Assembly: GCF_048594095.1 (NCBI RefSeq)
Contig: NC_132820.1
Location: forward strand, 6,350,001-6,414,000
DNA: 64,000 bases
DNA from: Paramormyrops kingsleyae
Taxonomy: Eukaryota; Chordata; Actinopteri; Osteoglossiformes; Mormyridae
Direction: 5' to 3'
The notes beneath the pieces were generated by a model. It ran no database searches, had not been told where the DNA came from, and was given only the letters and a program-made list of their open reading frames with translations. The translations under genes were made by a program, and so were the position numbers. This document shows, in pieces, positions 27,608 to 38,480 of the stretch. Position 1 is the stretch's first letter. Every line of letters begins with the position of its first letter.

Positions 27608-27846
27608 GTTGGGAGGGTCCCTTCCTCATGTACCCTTAAGTGTGGGAGGGTCCCTCCCTCATGTACCCTTAAGTGTGGGAGGGTCCCTCCCTCATGTACC
27701 CTTAAGTATGGGAGGGTCCCTCCCTCATGTACCCTTAAGTGTGGGAGGGTACCTCCCTCATGTACCCTTAAGTGTGGGAGAGTCCCTTCCTCATGTACCC
27801 TTAAGTGTGGGAGGGTCCCTCCCTCATGTACCCTTAAGTGTGGGGG
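27608..27846. repeat. 33-bp minisatellite, about 7 copies
   Basis: The unit contains GTGGGAGGGTCCCTCCCTCA then TGTACCCTTAA, repeated at 33-bp spacing. GGGAGGGTCCCTCCC is itself an imperfect palindrome. The open frames over it (Cys/Gly/Arg/Val/Pro repeats) exist because the period is divisible by three. Confidence 0.92.
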
Positions 27847-29828
27847 TCCATGCTTGTGTACCCCTAAGAAGGAAGAGAATCCCCTTCATGTCCCCCTGAG
27901 TATCAGGAAGATTCTTGCTCATGTTCCTCCTGGAAAATATCCAACTAAATAACTGGGTTAAGTGTCAGATATGAAACTGGTTAATGTTTAATCTTATAAG
28001 AGACTGCAGCAGTTTATAAAGTTCGTCGAATGATACTAAGAGTAAATCTTCATTTTGGATGATTCGTTAAATACATGTCGGAAATAAACCTGATATAACA
28101 TTGAAAATGAATTATGAACGTTTGATTTATCATTACAATTATTATAGTTACTAAGTAATATTATGTTGTTGCTGTAATAGTCATGTAGGTACTGTCACAA
28201 TGAATCTATTTTGTATGCAAAGAGTGTACATGCAATTACTGCACAGTTATCAGAACTTTGTATCATCCATATCCTATACAGCCTGATTCATTGTGCATCT
28301 CATAAAAGTGCATAGCTGATTATAGATATGTACCTACATTTCTGAATACATGCAGTTTTATTTTATTTGAATTTTTTTTGCAAGTGCTCTATTGTAAGAT
28401 GTTACCTGGGTATCTAGATTTGCCATCTCTTAACTATAATTTAGCAGGTAAATAGCTGTCTTAATATTATTGATGTAATTTTTAAGGGGGTCAGGGATTT
28501 AAATACTATGTTCCAATATGTTGCTAGCTGTATATATGAAATCTTCTGTGAGTACATATAAAATGAAGCCGTATAATATTGTAAATATTAGAGAATTTCT
28601 TAATACGTTTTTAAACTTCCTAATTTGTAATATACCTAAATGTGAACAAAAGCAATTACAGATTTAATGGCCTATATATATGAAAAGTGTAGAGGGGAAG
28701 GCATTTTAGAGAATCTGTGGCTGTTAAATTGAAACTTCAAAGAGGAAGATGCAAGTCGCTGTGTGCGTGTGTGTGTGTGTGTGTGTGTACATGAATAACA
28801 CCTAAAACAGGGTTATGTTACTGAAGAACAATTGCATTAAAATGCTTCCTTTTTAATTAATTCACTTTTAGTGCATTTTTCATTGTACCATACATTGCCG
28901 TTTCACCAGACATTCATATAGGTGTGTTCTTTTTGACGAAATTGAATATTGATGGTGACAAATAAGGAAGGAGACCAAATGATTCATAGTGAATGAGCCT
29001 TTATCTGCTTTCCATAATACACAAGATAGGATACATCCACCCCATTCAACTGAAACAATATATTTTATTTAAAAAACGTGTTGTTTTCAACATATGGATT
29101 TTATGCAGGAAACAAACATTTTGCATAATATTAAATCTGTTAATACTCATTTTTCATTGCTGATGTTTAGAGCATCTTATGATTTATGATTACATACTTG
29201 ATGATTTTATTATTCATTCCACATCTAGAGTCAGTATATTTCAAAACCTGTCTTTCACAACAATCTAGCAGTATTTCCTGATGCTAATGGTTTCGCTGGG
29301 AATCCCACTGCCAGTCCACAGTATAGGTTCAAACATTTAAGGCTGAAGACATCACAGTGTGTTTTACTCATTTATTAATGGAATGAAATAAAAGCCACGG
29401 GTCCGAGAATGAATAAACAGGGTCCTTTAGATTTTATTGTTTGAGAGGAGAGTGGTCTTGCTCCTGTCGTTCATACTAAGCAAGCAGTTTTCTCAAACAA
29501 CAAGGGTGTACCTAGAACCCATGGCCCCCCTGAGAAAATATCAACTTGGACCCCCCCTGCTAGGGAGGGGAAAATAAATGTGGGTCCCCCACAGGGGTGG
29601 GAGGGCAACTGATACAATTTGCAGAGCAGAGGTAATAATATTTCCCAACATATAACTGATATATTTCATATTTATGGACCCTATAAAATGCCCCCCATAT
29701 CTCCCAATGTATCGAGCCCCCTCCCCTCCTACCCACCTGGGTCTGACCTGTCCTAAAACTAAAACCTTATGCTACATCCCAAGTATGGGTTACTAATCAA
29801 CCCGCAAAAAACAGTCCGACTCCTAATC

Positions 29829-30022
29829 CAGTGGTTCTCAAACTGTGTTAGCAGACCAAGCTAATATGCTGTTTGTGCTGGAAAAAAAAAATAATAGGAA
29901 TTTAAAATTGAAATCAATGTAAAATTACTTGATATAAAAAATAAATTTTCAGGTTGAATAAGATATTAATCAACCTGAAAAGCAAGTTCACCCCCCTCAC
30001 TGAAACGGTAAGTGCTGTTTCT

Positions 30023-30060
<38 letters not shown>

Positions 30061-30162
30061 CGCGCACATGTATTCAGGTCACTGTGATTTTTTTCACCCA
30101 TGTGGCACTTGGTGGCTTTGATTTCGAAGTGATACTTGCTCCACATCTCTTGAAAACCATTG
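29829..30162. mobile_element. Non-autonomous hAT-like element, 334 bp
   Basis: It begins CAGTGGTTCTCAAACTG, a terminus typical of Charlie-like hAT elements, and ends CTTGAAAACCATTG, its imperfect inverse. Flanks TCCTAATC (29821-29828) and CATTAATC (30163-30170) agree at 5 of 8 bases. A GT microsatellite lies inside at about 30027-30052. It has no transposase frame. Confidence 0.65.
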
Positions 30163-31189
30163 CATTAATCCGTTCCAACCCATAACGATATTCTTTGCGA
30201 GGAACTCTTTCCAATGATTCGTTTCATTCGCGTATTTAATTTTCATTGGTATAAATTAACACCACAGGTTTCATCAGTCGCCCTTTTGTACGTGATTAAT
30301 ACTGCTTGTTTTCTAACACAAAAACACAATGTGAACGTTGTTGGCATTCACCTTGGGGTTTATGTTCTCGCCGGGTTCGACAAGGGCTGGAAGTGGCTCA
30401 GCTGAAGTACTGACTGTACAATTAATACTTTCTGAAAGGACAAATTATAAATAAAACACAAAGATATTGCAGCCAATCTCCGCATGTAAATATGATTTAC
30501 TGTCAACTAGTGTGTACTTTTTGAAATTGAAATGCAATATAAATAAAAGATATTTAACTGAATGTGGCTTAAGCGAGAGCTTCTTCAGAAAGGATTTCCT
30601 CTTGGGGAGGGGAGACATATAGAGGTTCCTCATATAACCCTCATTTTCATGGTCATTCCTGCAAAGACTGCAAAACACATTTTCCTGACAAACAGAGCCG
30701 GTCCACCCATTAAGCGACATTCGCGGCTGTGTGAAGCACCATCTTCTGAGGGGGAATCAACTTAGAAAGCCGAATTCCCTTTGTCTGCGACGGGGGGGCG
30801 CTAGCAGTGAAAGTTGCCTTGGGCAACACAAGGCCTTTGACCAGTACTGCTAAAAGTCAAAAAGAAAATCTGTAAAGAGTTTGGCCATTTTGGTGTGAGG
30901 TCTGATACGTGCAGCACGTTACTCATTGTGTCGACATATACTGAACCACAGTCGACGCTCCAAGGTTCACACTCAAGATATTGAGTATCTTCAGAAATAT
31001 ATCAGAATCGATAGTCATTGCACTGAGCCTGACCTTGTGCGCTGGGTAATGTACTTTCTCTTACTGGTTACCTTGTGCAATATCAGTATGTTGAATATGT
31101 CGGAAATGTAGCTACAGTATAAGAATGGCATTGTCTGAGCAAATGAAAAAAATGTAGCCAGCAACATAAGCAATACGCATCCCATCTGA

Positions 31190-31315
31190 GTGTTTTTCCC
31201 CTTCCAATGAACAAATACTAAACAAGCAAACGAATACTTAAATGAATAACAAACAAACAAATGAATGAATAACAAACAAACAAATGAATGAATGACAAAG
31301 AGACAAATAAATAAA
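31190..31315. repeat. Degenerate AAAC/AATG simple repeat
   Basis: Alternating ACAAACAAACAAATGAATGA units are repeated imperfectly, and the block ends in AAATAAATAAATAAAC. Confidence 0.8.
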
Positions 31316-33469
31316 TAAACTGAGTTGCTTGATTATAGTAAAGACTCAAGTTTAACCCTGGGGAAAATGTAACACTATTTCCTTTGTATACGTTGTCTGG
31401 TGTTAAACATACCTACATGCCCTGCTACTCTCTAATTAAAAAGGTCATATTCAAATGTTTTGGTGCCATGTTTGTGATATTAAATCAAGCCGTTTGCTTT
31501 GTGACCTCATATTTTTCATCTTCGCCTGGTTTTACTTCACATTTTGAAATCCATTTCTCACAATATGGAGCAGCCTTTGAATAGCCCGATGTATTAAGTT
31601 TGCCCCTCTCTCTGCACATTTGTGGGGCTATATAAGTGATATTTAACAAAAGCTCTTTTGCATTTTTTTTTCTGTGTTCTTCAATGTGCAGAAAAAAATC
31701 CTTTCATACTGCAATGACTCCTGCGTATGAGGTGAGCATGTCTATTGTAGCTTTGTGTGGGCAGATTCTGGAAAAAAAAAAAAGAAGAAAAATGGTTTAA
31801 ATGCCCTAGAGGAGCAGGTCCTATTGGATTCTGCATGGAGGGATTAAATCCCAGGTTTGGAAAAACCCTGTCCTTTCTGGATGCACCATCTAGCCAAGCA
31901 TTTCTACTTAAACACTTAACGCAGAGGTGAACCGTCGACCGGGGTTACGTAACTGCACTTGTGTCGCTTTATGCTGAAAAGTAGCCATACTGACCTTTTT
32001 CAGTCACCCCAGCTGACCAGGAGTCACATGACATCAGTCACTTGTCCGTATCCACAAGTGTAGCACTCTTGCAGATTTAGATTCGTAATCAATCAATTGG
32101 AACTGTTATTTAAAACATTAGTGAAAATACTTGTCCGGAAAAACAAAAAAAAAACGAAAAGAAAATATCCATGTTCCTTCAACAGGCATTTAAATTAGGT
32201 TTTTTAAAAATAAACAGGGACATTCATGGGTACAGAGTGTCATAGTGTGACAAATCCACCACCCGAAAACATTGTATCAAATTAACTTATGTTTTTTTTT
32301 CTTCTTTTAATGCACTAATCCCCATTTGACAAAAGCAGTATTTATTCCTGAGCCTCCACGTCACATGGGAGGCCCATGCGCGGGGGACGCGTGTTGCAGT
32401 GAACGGGAGCGAAGGGATGAACAACAGGTGGCAATCCCATCATGCACTGCTGCAGCGTCTTTTTTTTACCTACCGTGGAATATCCCCTTATACACAGAGA
32501 TTGGCTTCGGAATTAGACAAAGGAACATGAGTCAGGGCCTCTTCCGTGGGCAAACTTGGCAGGAGAACAAAGAGCAAGACACAGATCTGACAGAGGATGG
32601 GCGCCCCTCGGATTGCCGAGAGTCACGTGACGCGGGATGGACGCAGGAGAGAGTCTAAGCCGTAAAAGAAGGCATTGCGCATTGCGGCCAGACTGCAAGG
32701 ACTCAAGCCTCCCGGATGCACTCTGATGGTCCCTCTTGCTATGTGTCAGGTAACGACGGGAGTCTTGCCATCCAAAACATCCGCTCGTTAGTGTCCCTTT
32801 CATCAGCCCTGCATGGCTTCCAACTACCCAGGACAATGCCAGAATTTCGACAAGAAGCCCTTCAAGGTCAGACCTAGATCGCCATTGACACAAACAAGCC
32901 TAAATAACACAACCAAAGGCCATGATTTTTTTTGCAAAGAATATGACGACAGCTAACATACTCTAAGCTGTGATTTATTGAGCTCTTTTAGCAGTAACTG
33001 TTTACTTTACATGTTAATATTATTATTGTCAAGGCATGATGCATACAGATCAGCTATCTCACAGGTCTGGAACACAAGAGATGCATCAGTATATGGATTC
33101 TCGTGCCTGATTGGATTTGATTAAGGCAAAATAGATGTTTGTCACCTTCTTGAATTCCAGCAGCATATCTGCTTCTGTTGCAATCGATCTCAGTGTCCTC
33201 CTTCTCTTTTTTTCTTTCTTTTTCTTTGCTAATGATAAATTTGATGGGCTTTTTAATAAGCCAGTATTATTGATCACTCGTGGCTGTTTTGGCAAAATCG
33301 TAGCCCCTAGCATCACTCATACGTTTATGAAAATAACGCTGAACTCTGAGTAAAGTCATGGGAAAGTTAAAAGGACACGATGCCATTTACAAAGTGGTTT
33401 ATCTAATACACGGATCCCTGAGATTTTGGAGGTAATGTCTGTGTCTCATATGCTCTCACACTGTATGGA

Positions 33470-33600
33470 CAGATCATCCATCCATCCATCTTCCCACTGC
33501 ATATATTGTTTGGTCAAAGCTTAGGGGGGGGGGGGGGGTATCCCTGGCACCACAGGGCCCCAGGCCATGGCATGGATGGGATGTTGATCTGTCATACACT
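33470..33600 (-). mobile_element. SINE-like 3' tail, minus strand
   Basis: ATCCATCCATCCATCTTCCC is the complement of the GGAT-ended tail seen at 3700-3808. GGCATGGATGGGATGTTGAT further in resembles the inverse of the tail body. A G run at 33524-33538 interrupts it. Confidence 0.4.
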
Positions 33601-33989
33601 ACCAAAATGAGATTCCATTATTCGATTGGCCATTTTAAGTCCCAATGTTTTTTGTAGTAAATCTTAAACTGGAAATATTACGACTAATCTTCAGACCATT
33701 TGGAATCTGATTATTCTCTGAATATTTCACCAAAAAAATCTGTATATATACTATGCATACTATGTGCCCGTTTTTACTGCAATATAACTGTCAGAAATAA
33801 TTGGCTTGTGAAAATGTCTCCAGGCGAGTTAGCACAAATTAATCAAAAGCATGTTTCTGGGGCTCCGCAGAAGTATTTTTTCCCTCTTAAAAGAACATCA
33901 AGCAGCATCTTTTATTTTCCCAGTCAACCTCTAATTAACGCGAATACATGTTAATGGGCTCCTTCTAGCGCAATGATTAAAAATTCTGA

Positions 33990-34560
33990 TTGGAGGACAG
34001 GAGCCATCGGCTCCGGGTGAGGGGACGCGGTGCACCGGTGAGCGGGTGGCGCTGCACTTGCCGCCGTTACCGTGGCACGCAAATGCGCGGGATGAAGTAA
34101 AACTGGGATTACATGGAGGAAAGCAGCCCGTGCAGAGATTGCTGAGGAGCGATCCGGCCGCAGCGGAGACTCCGGCCGCCATCCTCCGCCTCCTAATGAA
34201 GCACAGCTGCCCCAGTCACACCGGTGCGGAGCGCTGTCGCATTGCGAGGCGCTGGGCTGCAACGTGCCGACGTGACACGCTGTCTCGGTTGGGGGGGGAA
34301 TCAAAGGCTGCAAAGCCGGCATGCAGCAGCGGCGGACCGAAGGGGAAGTGGGCGTGTAGATCAGTTGGAACAGGGCTGCATTAGCAAATCTTTCTCCATC
34401 CGTGATACTCCTCTCTTCTCCTTAAATGCGGCTCTGCTTTTTGCGCTGCCATCATACCCTTTTCTCGCTGTCCCATCGCGATCTGCCCCACATCGCGGCA
34501 CGAGCTCGCACGGTGCAGCCAGCGCTCTGACTAATGGGCGCCGCGCCAGTTCATTGAATT
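33990..34560. promoter_or_regulatory. CpG-rich island in the gene desert
   Basis: About 570 bp are rich in G+C and CG dinucleotides (for example GGTGCACCGGTGAGCGGGTG and GAGCGATCCGGCCGCAGCGG), sharply different from AT-rich flanks. GATTGG at 33987 resembles an inverted CCAAT box. Frames up to 133 residues are open on both strands, as expected for GC-rich DNA, and show no known domain. It could be a promoter of a non-coding RNA or an unseen first exon, or an isolated unmethylated regulatory island. Confidence 0.4.
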
Positions 34561-34899
34561 GTTTCCTGCGAGTGTGCCGGGACAGCACGTTCATAAATAT
34601 AAAAATGGTGTGGAAGCCACGTTAATGAGGAAAGGGAGACCGAGCATAACTTCTGTAAGGATTTATTGTGGCATGCAGTGCTGTCCGAACAAAGAATAAA
34701 GAGGCAGGGTCCGTAAAAAGCCATAAAGCCAGCCATTACCTGAAGTGTAATAACAAATAGAAGCATTAAGTAAAACATAAAGCCGATTTATGGTCGAGTC
34801 CCCAGAGATGTTATATTCAGCTGGAAGTACGAATTACATTAGTTCTAAAGTTTTGTGAAATTACTCATTATGTTCGACGTGGTTTTAGAGACAGGCACA

Positions 34900-35080
34900 A
34901 AATGTCGGCATTTTATCATGATTAAGGAAAAATGTGGACTCGGTATTTTTTATTTATTTTATTGCAAATTAATTAGCGAGATAATGCAAAACGAGCTAAT
35001 GCTTTAATTAACATTAGACGCTCTTTTCTTGCCTGCAAATCCTGACGGATTTTTCCCATCATTGGCATGACAGGCCTATC
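34900..35080. promoter_or_regulatory. Enhancer-like AT-rich block with homeodomain words
   Basis: The block packs ATTGCAAATTAATTAGCGAG, ATAATGCAAAACGAGCTAAT and GCTTTAATTAACATTAG within about 80 bp. These contain TAATTA homeodomain cores and octamer-like ATGCAAA. It has no simple repeats and directly follows the CpG island. It resembles vertebrate conserved non-coding elements, but conservation was not testable. Confidence 0.3.
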
Positions 35081-35613
35081 ATTAAAAATATATAAGTTTA
35101 GGCTTCAGGGATGACGCTCGGTTAAAAAAAAATAAGTCCCATTCATTAACTAACGCAGTCATCCTGGCTGAATAGACAGGCCTGCCTTTGACAAGCAAAC
35201 AAACACAAATCATTATGAAAACAGACAAGAGCAAATTATTGTTCAGGGAAGTCGCCTGTAATTGTTCACATAAATCACCAAGCTGTGAAGCTTTAAAGGG
35301 TTTGTGGTCGAAACTAACCCTGACTCTTCTAATTGCAAGTTTCACTCTCTATTCATTGGCAATTCTTAAGCCAAGGATGGTACAGAATAACAAAATGAAT
35401 TATAAATAAATGATGTATTTTATTTAATTATATAAATATTACCTATTTGAATGACATAAAATATTATCCACCCATGCAGAATCTTACCCTGACAGGGTAG
35501 GGACGCTAGTCCAGATAGCGCAAGATATAACGATTAATTATTTCTTAATAATTTGTGATAATTGATGCAATACTTAAAAGCCATCCTCAGATTACTTGAC
35601 TTGTTATAAAATA

Positions 35614-35660
35614 AGTGTGTGTGTGTGTGTGTGTGTTGGGGTGGGGGGGGGGGGGGGGGA
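35614..35660. repeat. (GT)n run followed by poly(G)
   Basis: About ten GT units are followed by a G-rich run of about 24 bases broken by two T residues. It is a common assembly-slippage site. Confidence 0.9.
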
Positions 35661-36040
35661 TCTCCATCAGTATTTCTCGTGTGTGCCTCTCTCACCCACA
35701 CGGCAGTCACCTCTGAATGGTTATCCACAATTAATTCAGGGCTGAGCCAATTAAAAAGTATCTGGTGAACCATCTAGGTGTCGTGATGTGTGAGACAAAG
35801 GACTCATGGGCAGGAGTAAGGGGAACAAAAGGGATTTTATTGGACCTAAACTAAACAGGTACTGTAAAACAAAAAGGACTGCGGGGGATCCAAAGCAAGA
35901 AGGATGCGGGGAGACAGGAGGTGCAGTGACCGGACTGGGGGTGACGAAATACACGGGTATTTAAATACAAAGCCTAATGAGGGATAACAAGGAACAGGTG
36001 TGGCTCATCAGGGAGGAGGCAGGAGGGTCAGTACCCCCCC

Positions 36041-36670
36041 GAGGGGACTGCAGGACGGGAGCAGGAGGGTGTCGAGGGGACTGCAGGACGGGAGCAGGAA
36101 GGCACTTCGGGACTGCAGGACGGGAGCAGGAGGGCGTCGAGGGAACTGCAGGACGGGAGCAGGAGGGCGTCGAGGGGACTGCAGGACGGGGGTAGGAGGG
36201 CGTCGAGGGGACTGCAGGACGGGAGCAGGAAGGCACTTCGGGGACTGCGGGACGGGAGCAGGAGGTCGCCGAGGGAACTGCGGGACGGGGGCAGGAGGGC
36301 GCCGAGGGGACTGCGGGACGGGGGCAGGAGGGCGCCGAGGGGACTGCGGGACGGGGGCAGGAGGTCGCCGAGGGGACTGCGGGACGGGGGCAGGAGGTCG
36401 CCGAGGGGACTGCGGGACGGGGGCAGGAGGTCGCCGAGGGGACTGCGGGACGGGGGCAGGAGGGCGCCGAGGGGACTGCGGGACCGGGGCAGGAGGGCGC
36501 CGAGGGGACTGCGGGACGGGGGCAGGAGGGCGCCGAGGGGACTGCGGGACGGGGGCAGGAGGGCGCCGAGGGGACTGCGGGACGGGGGCAGGACGGCGCC
36601 GAGGGGATTGCGGGACCAGAGCAGGAGGGTGCCGAGGGGACTGCGGGACAGGGGCAGGAGGGTGCGGAGG
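36041..36670. repeat. 33-bp G-rich minisatellite, about 19 copies
   Basis: The unit GAGGGGACTGCGGGACGGGG followed by GCAGGAGGGCGCC recurs every 33 bp. The left third has CAGGACGGGAGCAGG variants and the right two-thirds CGGGACGGGGGCAGG variants. Each right-hand unit holds four G runs of three or more with short loops, fitting a G-quadruplex pattern on the + strand. Frames of 230-254 residues are open on both strands because the period is divisible by three. They are low-complexity and not called as genes. Confidence 0.93.
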
Positions 36671-37105
36671 ATTCTTCCTGTTGGGCATCAGCAAGAAAGT
36701 CACCCAGGTGGGCAGTGTCGGGCAAATGGAAGACTAAGAGGCCGGCATGGATGGCATGGCCCCGTCTCCCTCTCTGGAAGATGGAGACTCAGTCAGCCGC
36801 GCTCTCGAGCCTAAGCTGACACTGGGACCTATTGCCGATCTGGCATAATCTCTGGACTGAGGTGGAGGTCCACAGAGTGGGGCTCAGAGCAAGTCCCAGA
36901 CGGTCCCACTCTTAGTCCACTGAAAAGGGATTACTACAATCTGGTCTGGCTGCGATCGGGGAGTCTGGTGTCGGGTTAGCAGCAGCTGGCAGAGAATGAG
37001 GAGATGGCCGGTAGTGAGCCAGGAGGCTGTGGGGAGGCCACTAAGATAGCAACAGGAGACGAGAAAGATGCCCAGACATCTAGAGGCGAGCAGGGATACC
37101 TGGAG

Positions 37106-37255
37106 GTGAGCATTGTGCAGCCGGGATATCCGAGGGCGAGCATTGTGCAGCCGGGATACCCGAGGGCGAGCATTGTGCAGCCCGGATACCCGAGGGCGAG
37201 CATTGTGCAGCCCGGATACCCGAGGGCGAGCATTGTGCAGCCGGGATACCTGGTG
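37106..37255. repeat. 30-bp minisatellite, 5 copies
   Basis: CATTGTGCAGCCGGGATACC recurs at 37111, 37141, 37171, 37201 and 37231 with one or two base changes. It lies within the composite repeat that also holds the G-rich array. Confidence 0.92.
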
Positions 37256-38284
37256 TCAAGCGGAGCGCAGTCAGGACATCTAGAGGCAAGCAGGGTACAG
37301 GGCCCCCCCTTCGACTGGACACAGGGGACTCGAGCAGAGTGACCCTCTCTGGCCCGGGAGCCAAGAGTACAGGCTGACCGGCCTTCTCTGACATCAGTGA
37401 TCAGACCGGGGCTGACGAAGCGAACAGGTACTTATATACAAAAACTAACAAGGGGTAACAAGCAACAGGCGTGGCTCATCAGGAGCACGTCAGGGAGGAG
37501 ACAGGAGGGTCAGGCGTGCAGGACAGTTTTTTTCAGGGTTCATCGAGCATCCAGAAATTTCCAGGGGTCACACAGGCACCAGTCAGTTTCCACCCGAAGC
37601 AGCAGAATTACTCCTGGGCAGAGCAGAAACTTCCCAGACGGACGCCATCAGAAGTGTAAAACCTATAAAGAACATGTCATGCAGAAAGACTGAGAACATT
37701 ATTTATATTTTATCCCCTTTTCTTTATATTACAATATTTTCAAAATGGCCTATTTACTGTTGGCCATGTCACATATTTTCCATTTGTGTTTGTTTTGGTA
37801 GATATGATAAATAGAGTGTTCATCTTTTCATGTTGTGCTAACAATGAAAAGCAAAATTGGTCATAAGACAGAAAAAAATATCATAGAAATTGTATAAATG
37901 CGTTTCTGCTATGAATCTGTCAGTATTCTGGCTGCCAAAATCAGTTGGTCAACCTTTTCCCAAAGCATACACTACATTAATTCTAGATTATGAAAATGTA
38001 TTAAAAAATAACCCCGAACCTACATCTTGAATGAACTATCAGTGCATCAACATATTTGTGTATTAAACATTTCGCCAGAGGGAGGGCAATGCAGATTTTA
38101 AGGAAGTATCTCAGAAAAAAAGGGATTCTTTCTTTTCACCCATTTTATTGATTTTGAAGGGGGGGGGGGGGGGGGTATGTCATCAAACATAGCATATGCT
38201 GGATGGGCTTCCTTTTGATTAATTGACCTTTTTGGGAAAAGTTGCTGATTTACAAGTGAACACAACAAGCCCACAGCCATATAA

Positions 38285-38480
38285 CATCAATTATACCGTG
38301 CCTCATTAATATGTAAATTCAAGACCATGGGACTAATTTGCTTCCTTAATTAGTAAACAATGGTCTTCGCCCCATGTTATATGCAAATTGCTTCTCTCTT
38401 TGATAGAGGTTAAAGGCAAAGAAGAATAAGGGATAATTTAACTTTATATTTTGTAGTTTTTAAAAAAAGAAGAGTGCAAT
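38285..38480. promoter_or_regulatory. Enhancer-like block with TAATTA, TAAACA and octamer motifs
   Basis: CCTTAATTAGTAAACAATGG is followed by ATATGCAAATTGC, giving a homeodomain core, a forkhead core and a perfect ATGCAAAT octamer (38381-38388) within about 45 bp. CAAGACCATGG and CAATGGTCTT are partly inverse. It is free of simple repeats. The call is inference from motif density. Confidence 0.3.

Larger units (their letters stand above)
24451..29400 (+). other. gabrb2: gabrb2 3' UTR and 3' flank (extent uncertain)
   Basis: Sequence after the TAA is AT-rich and lacks coding frames. Beta-2 mRNAs in mammals have a long 3' UTR, so several kilobases may be transcribed. AATAAA occurs at 24966, 26326 and 29387. 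Within it are two MITEs (26508-26672, 27359-27499), an AT run at 27021-27058, a 33-bp array at 27608-27846 and a GT run near 28768-28788. The stretch 28000-28760 is repeat-free and AT-rich with many TGTA and TATA words, like a conserved UTR, but I cannot test that. The MITEs and array could instead mean that the UTR ends before 26.5 kb. Confidence 0.45.
35936..37512. repeat. Composite repeat: two related ~100-bp blocks flanking tandem arrays
   Basis: Block A (35936-36033) and block B (37406-37512) share TGACGAA, GATAACAAGGAACAGGTGTG versus GGTAACAAGCAACAGGCGTG, GGCTCATCAGG and GGAGGGTCAG in the same order. The 33-bp G-rich array and the 30-bp array lie between them. The direct orientation suggests an old tandem duplication or the remnant of a larger mobile element. 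The family was not identified. Confidence 0.6.

Noticed and set aside
34046..34625. Frames of 112-133 residues in the CpG-rich island
   Set aside because: GC-rich DNA has few stops; frames are open on both strands and show no domain.
35961..36737. Open frames of 231-254 residues on both strands
   Set aside because: They lie over the 33-bp G-rich array; a period divisible by three keeps all frames open. The translations are low-complexity with no domain or splice context.
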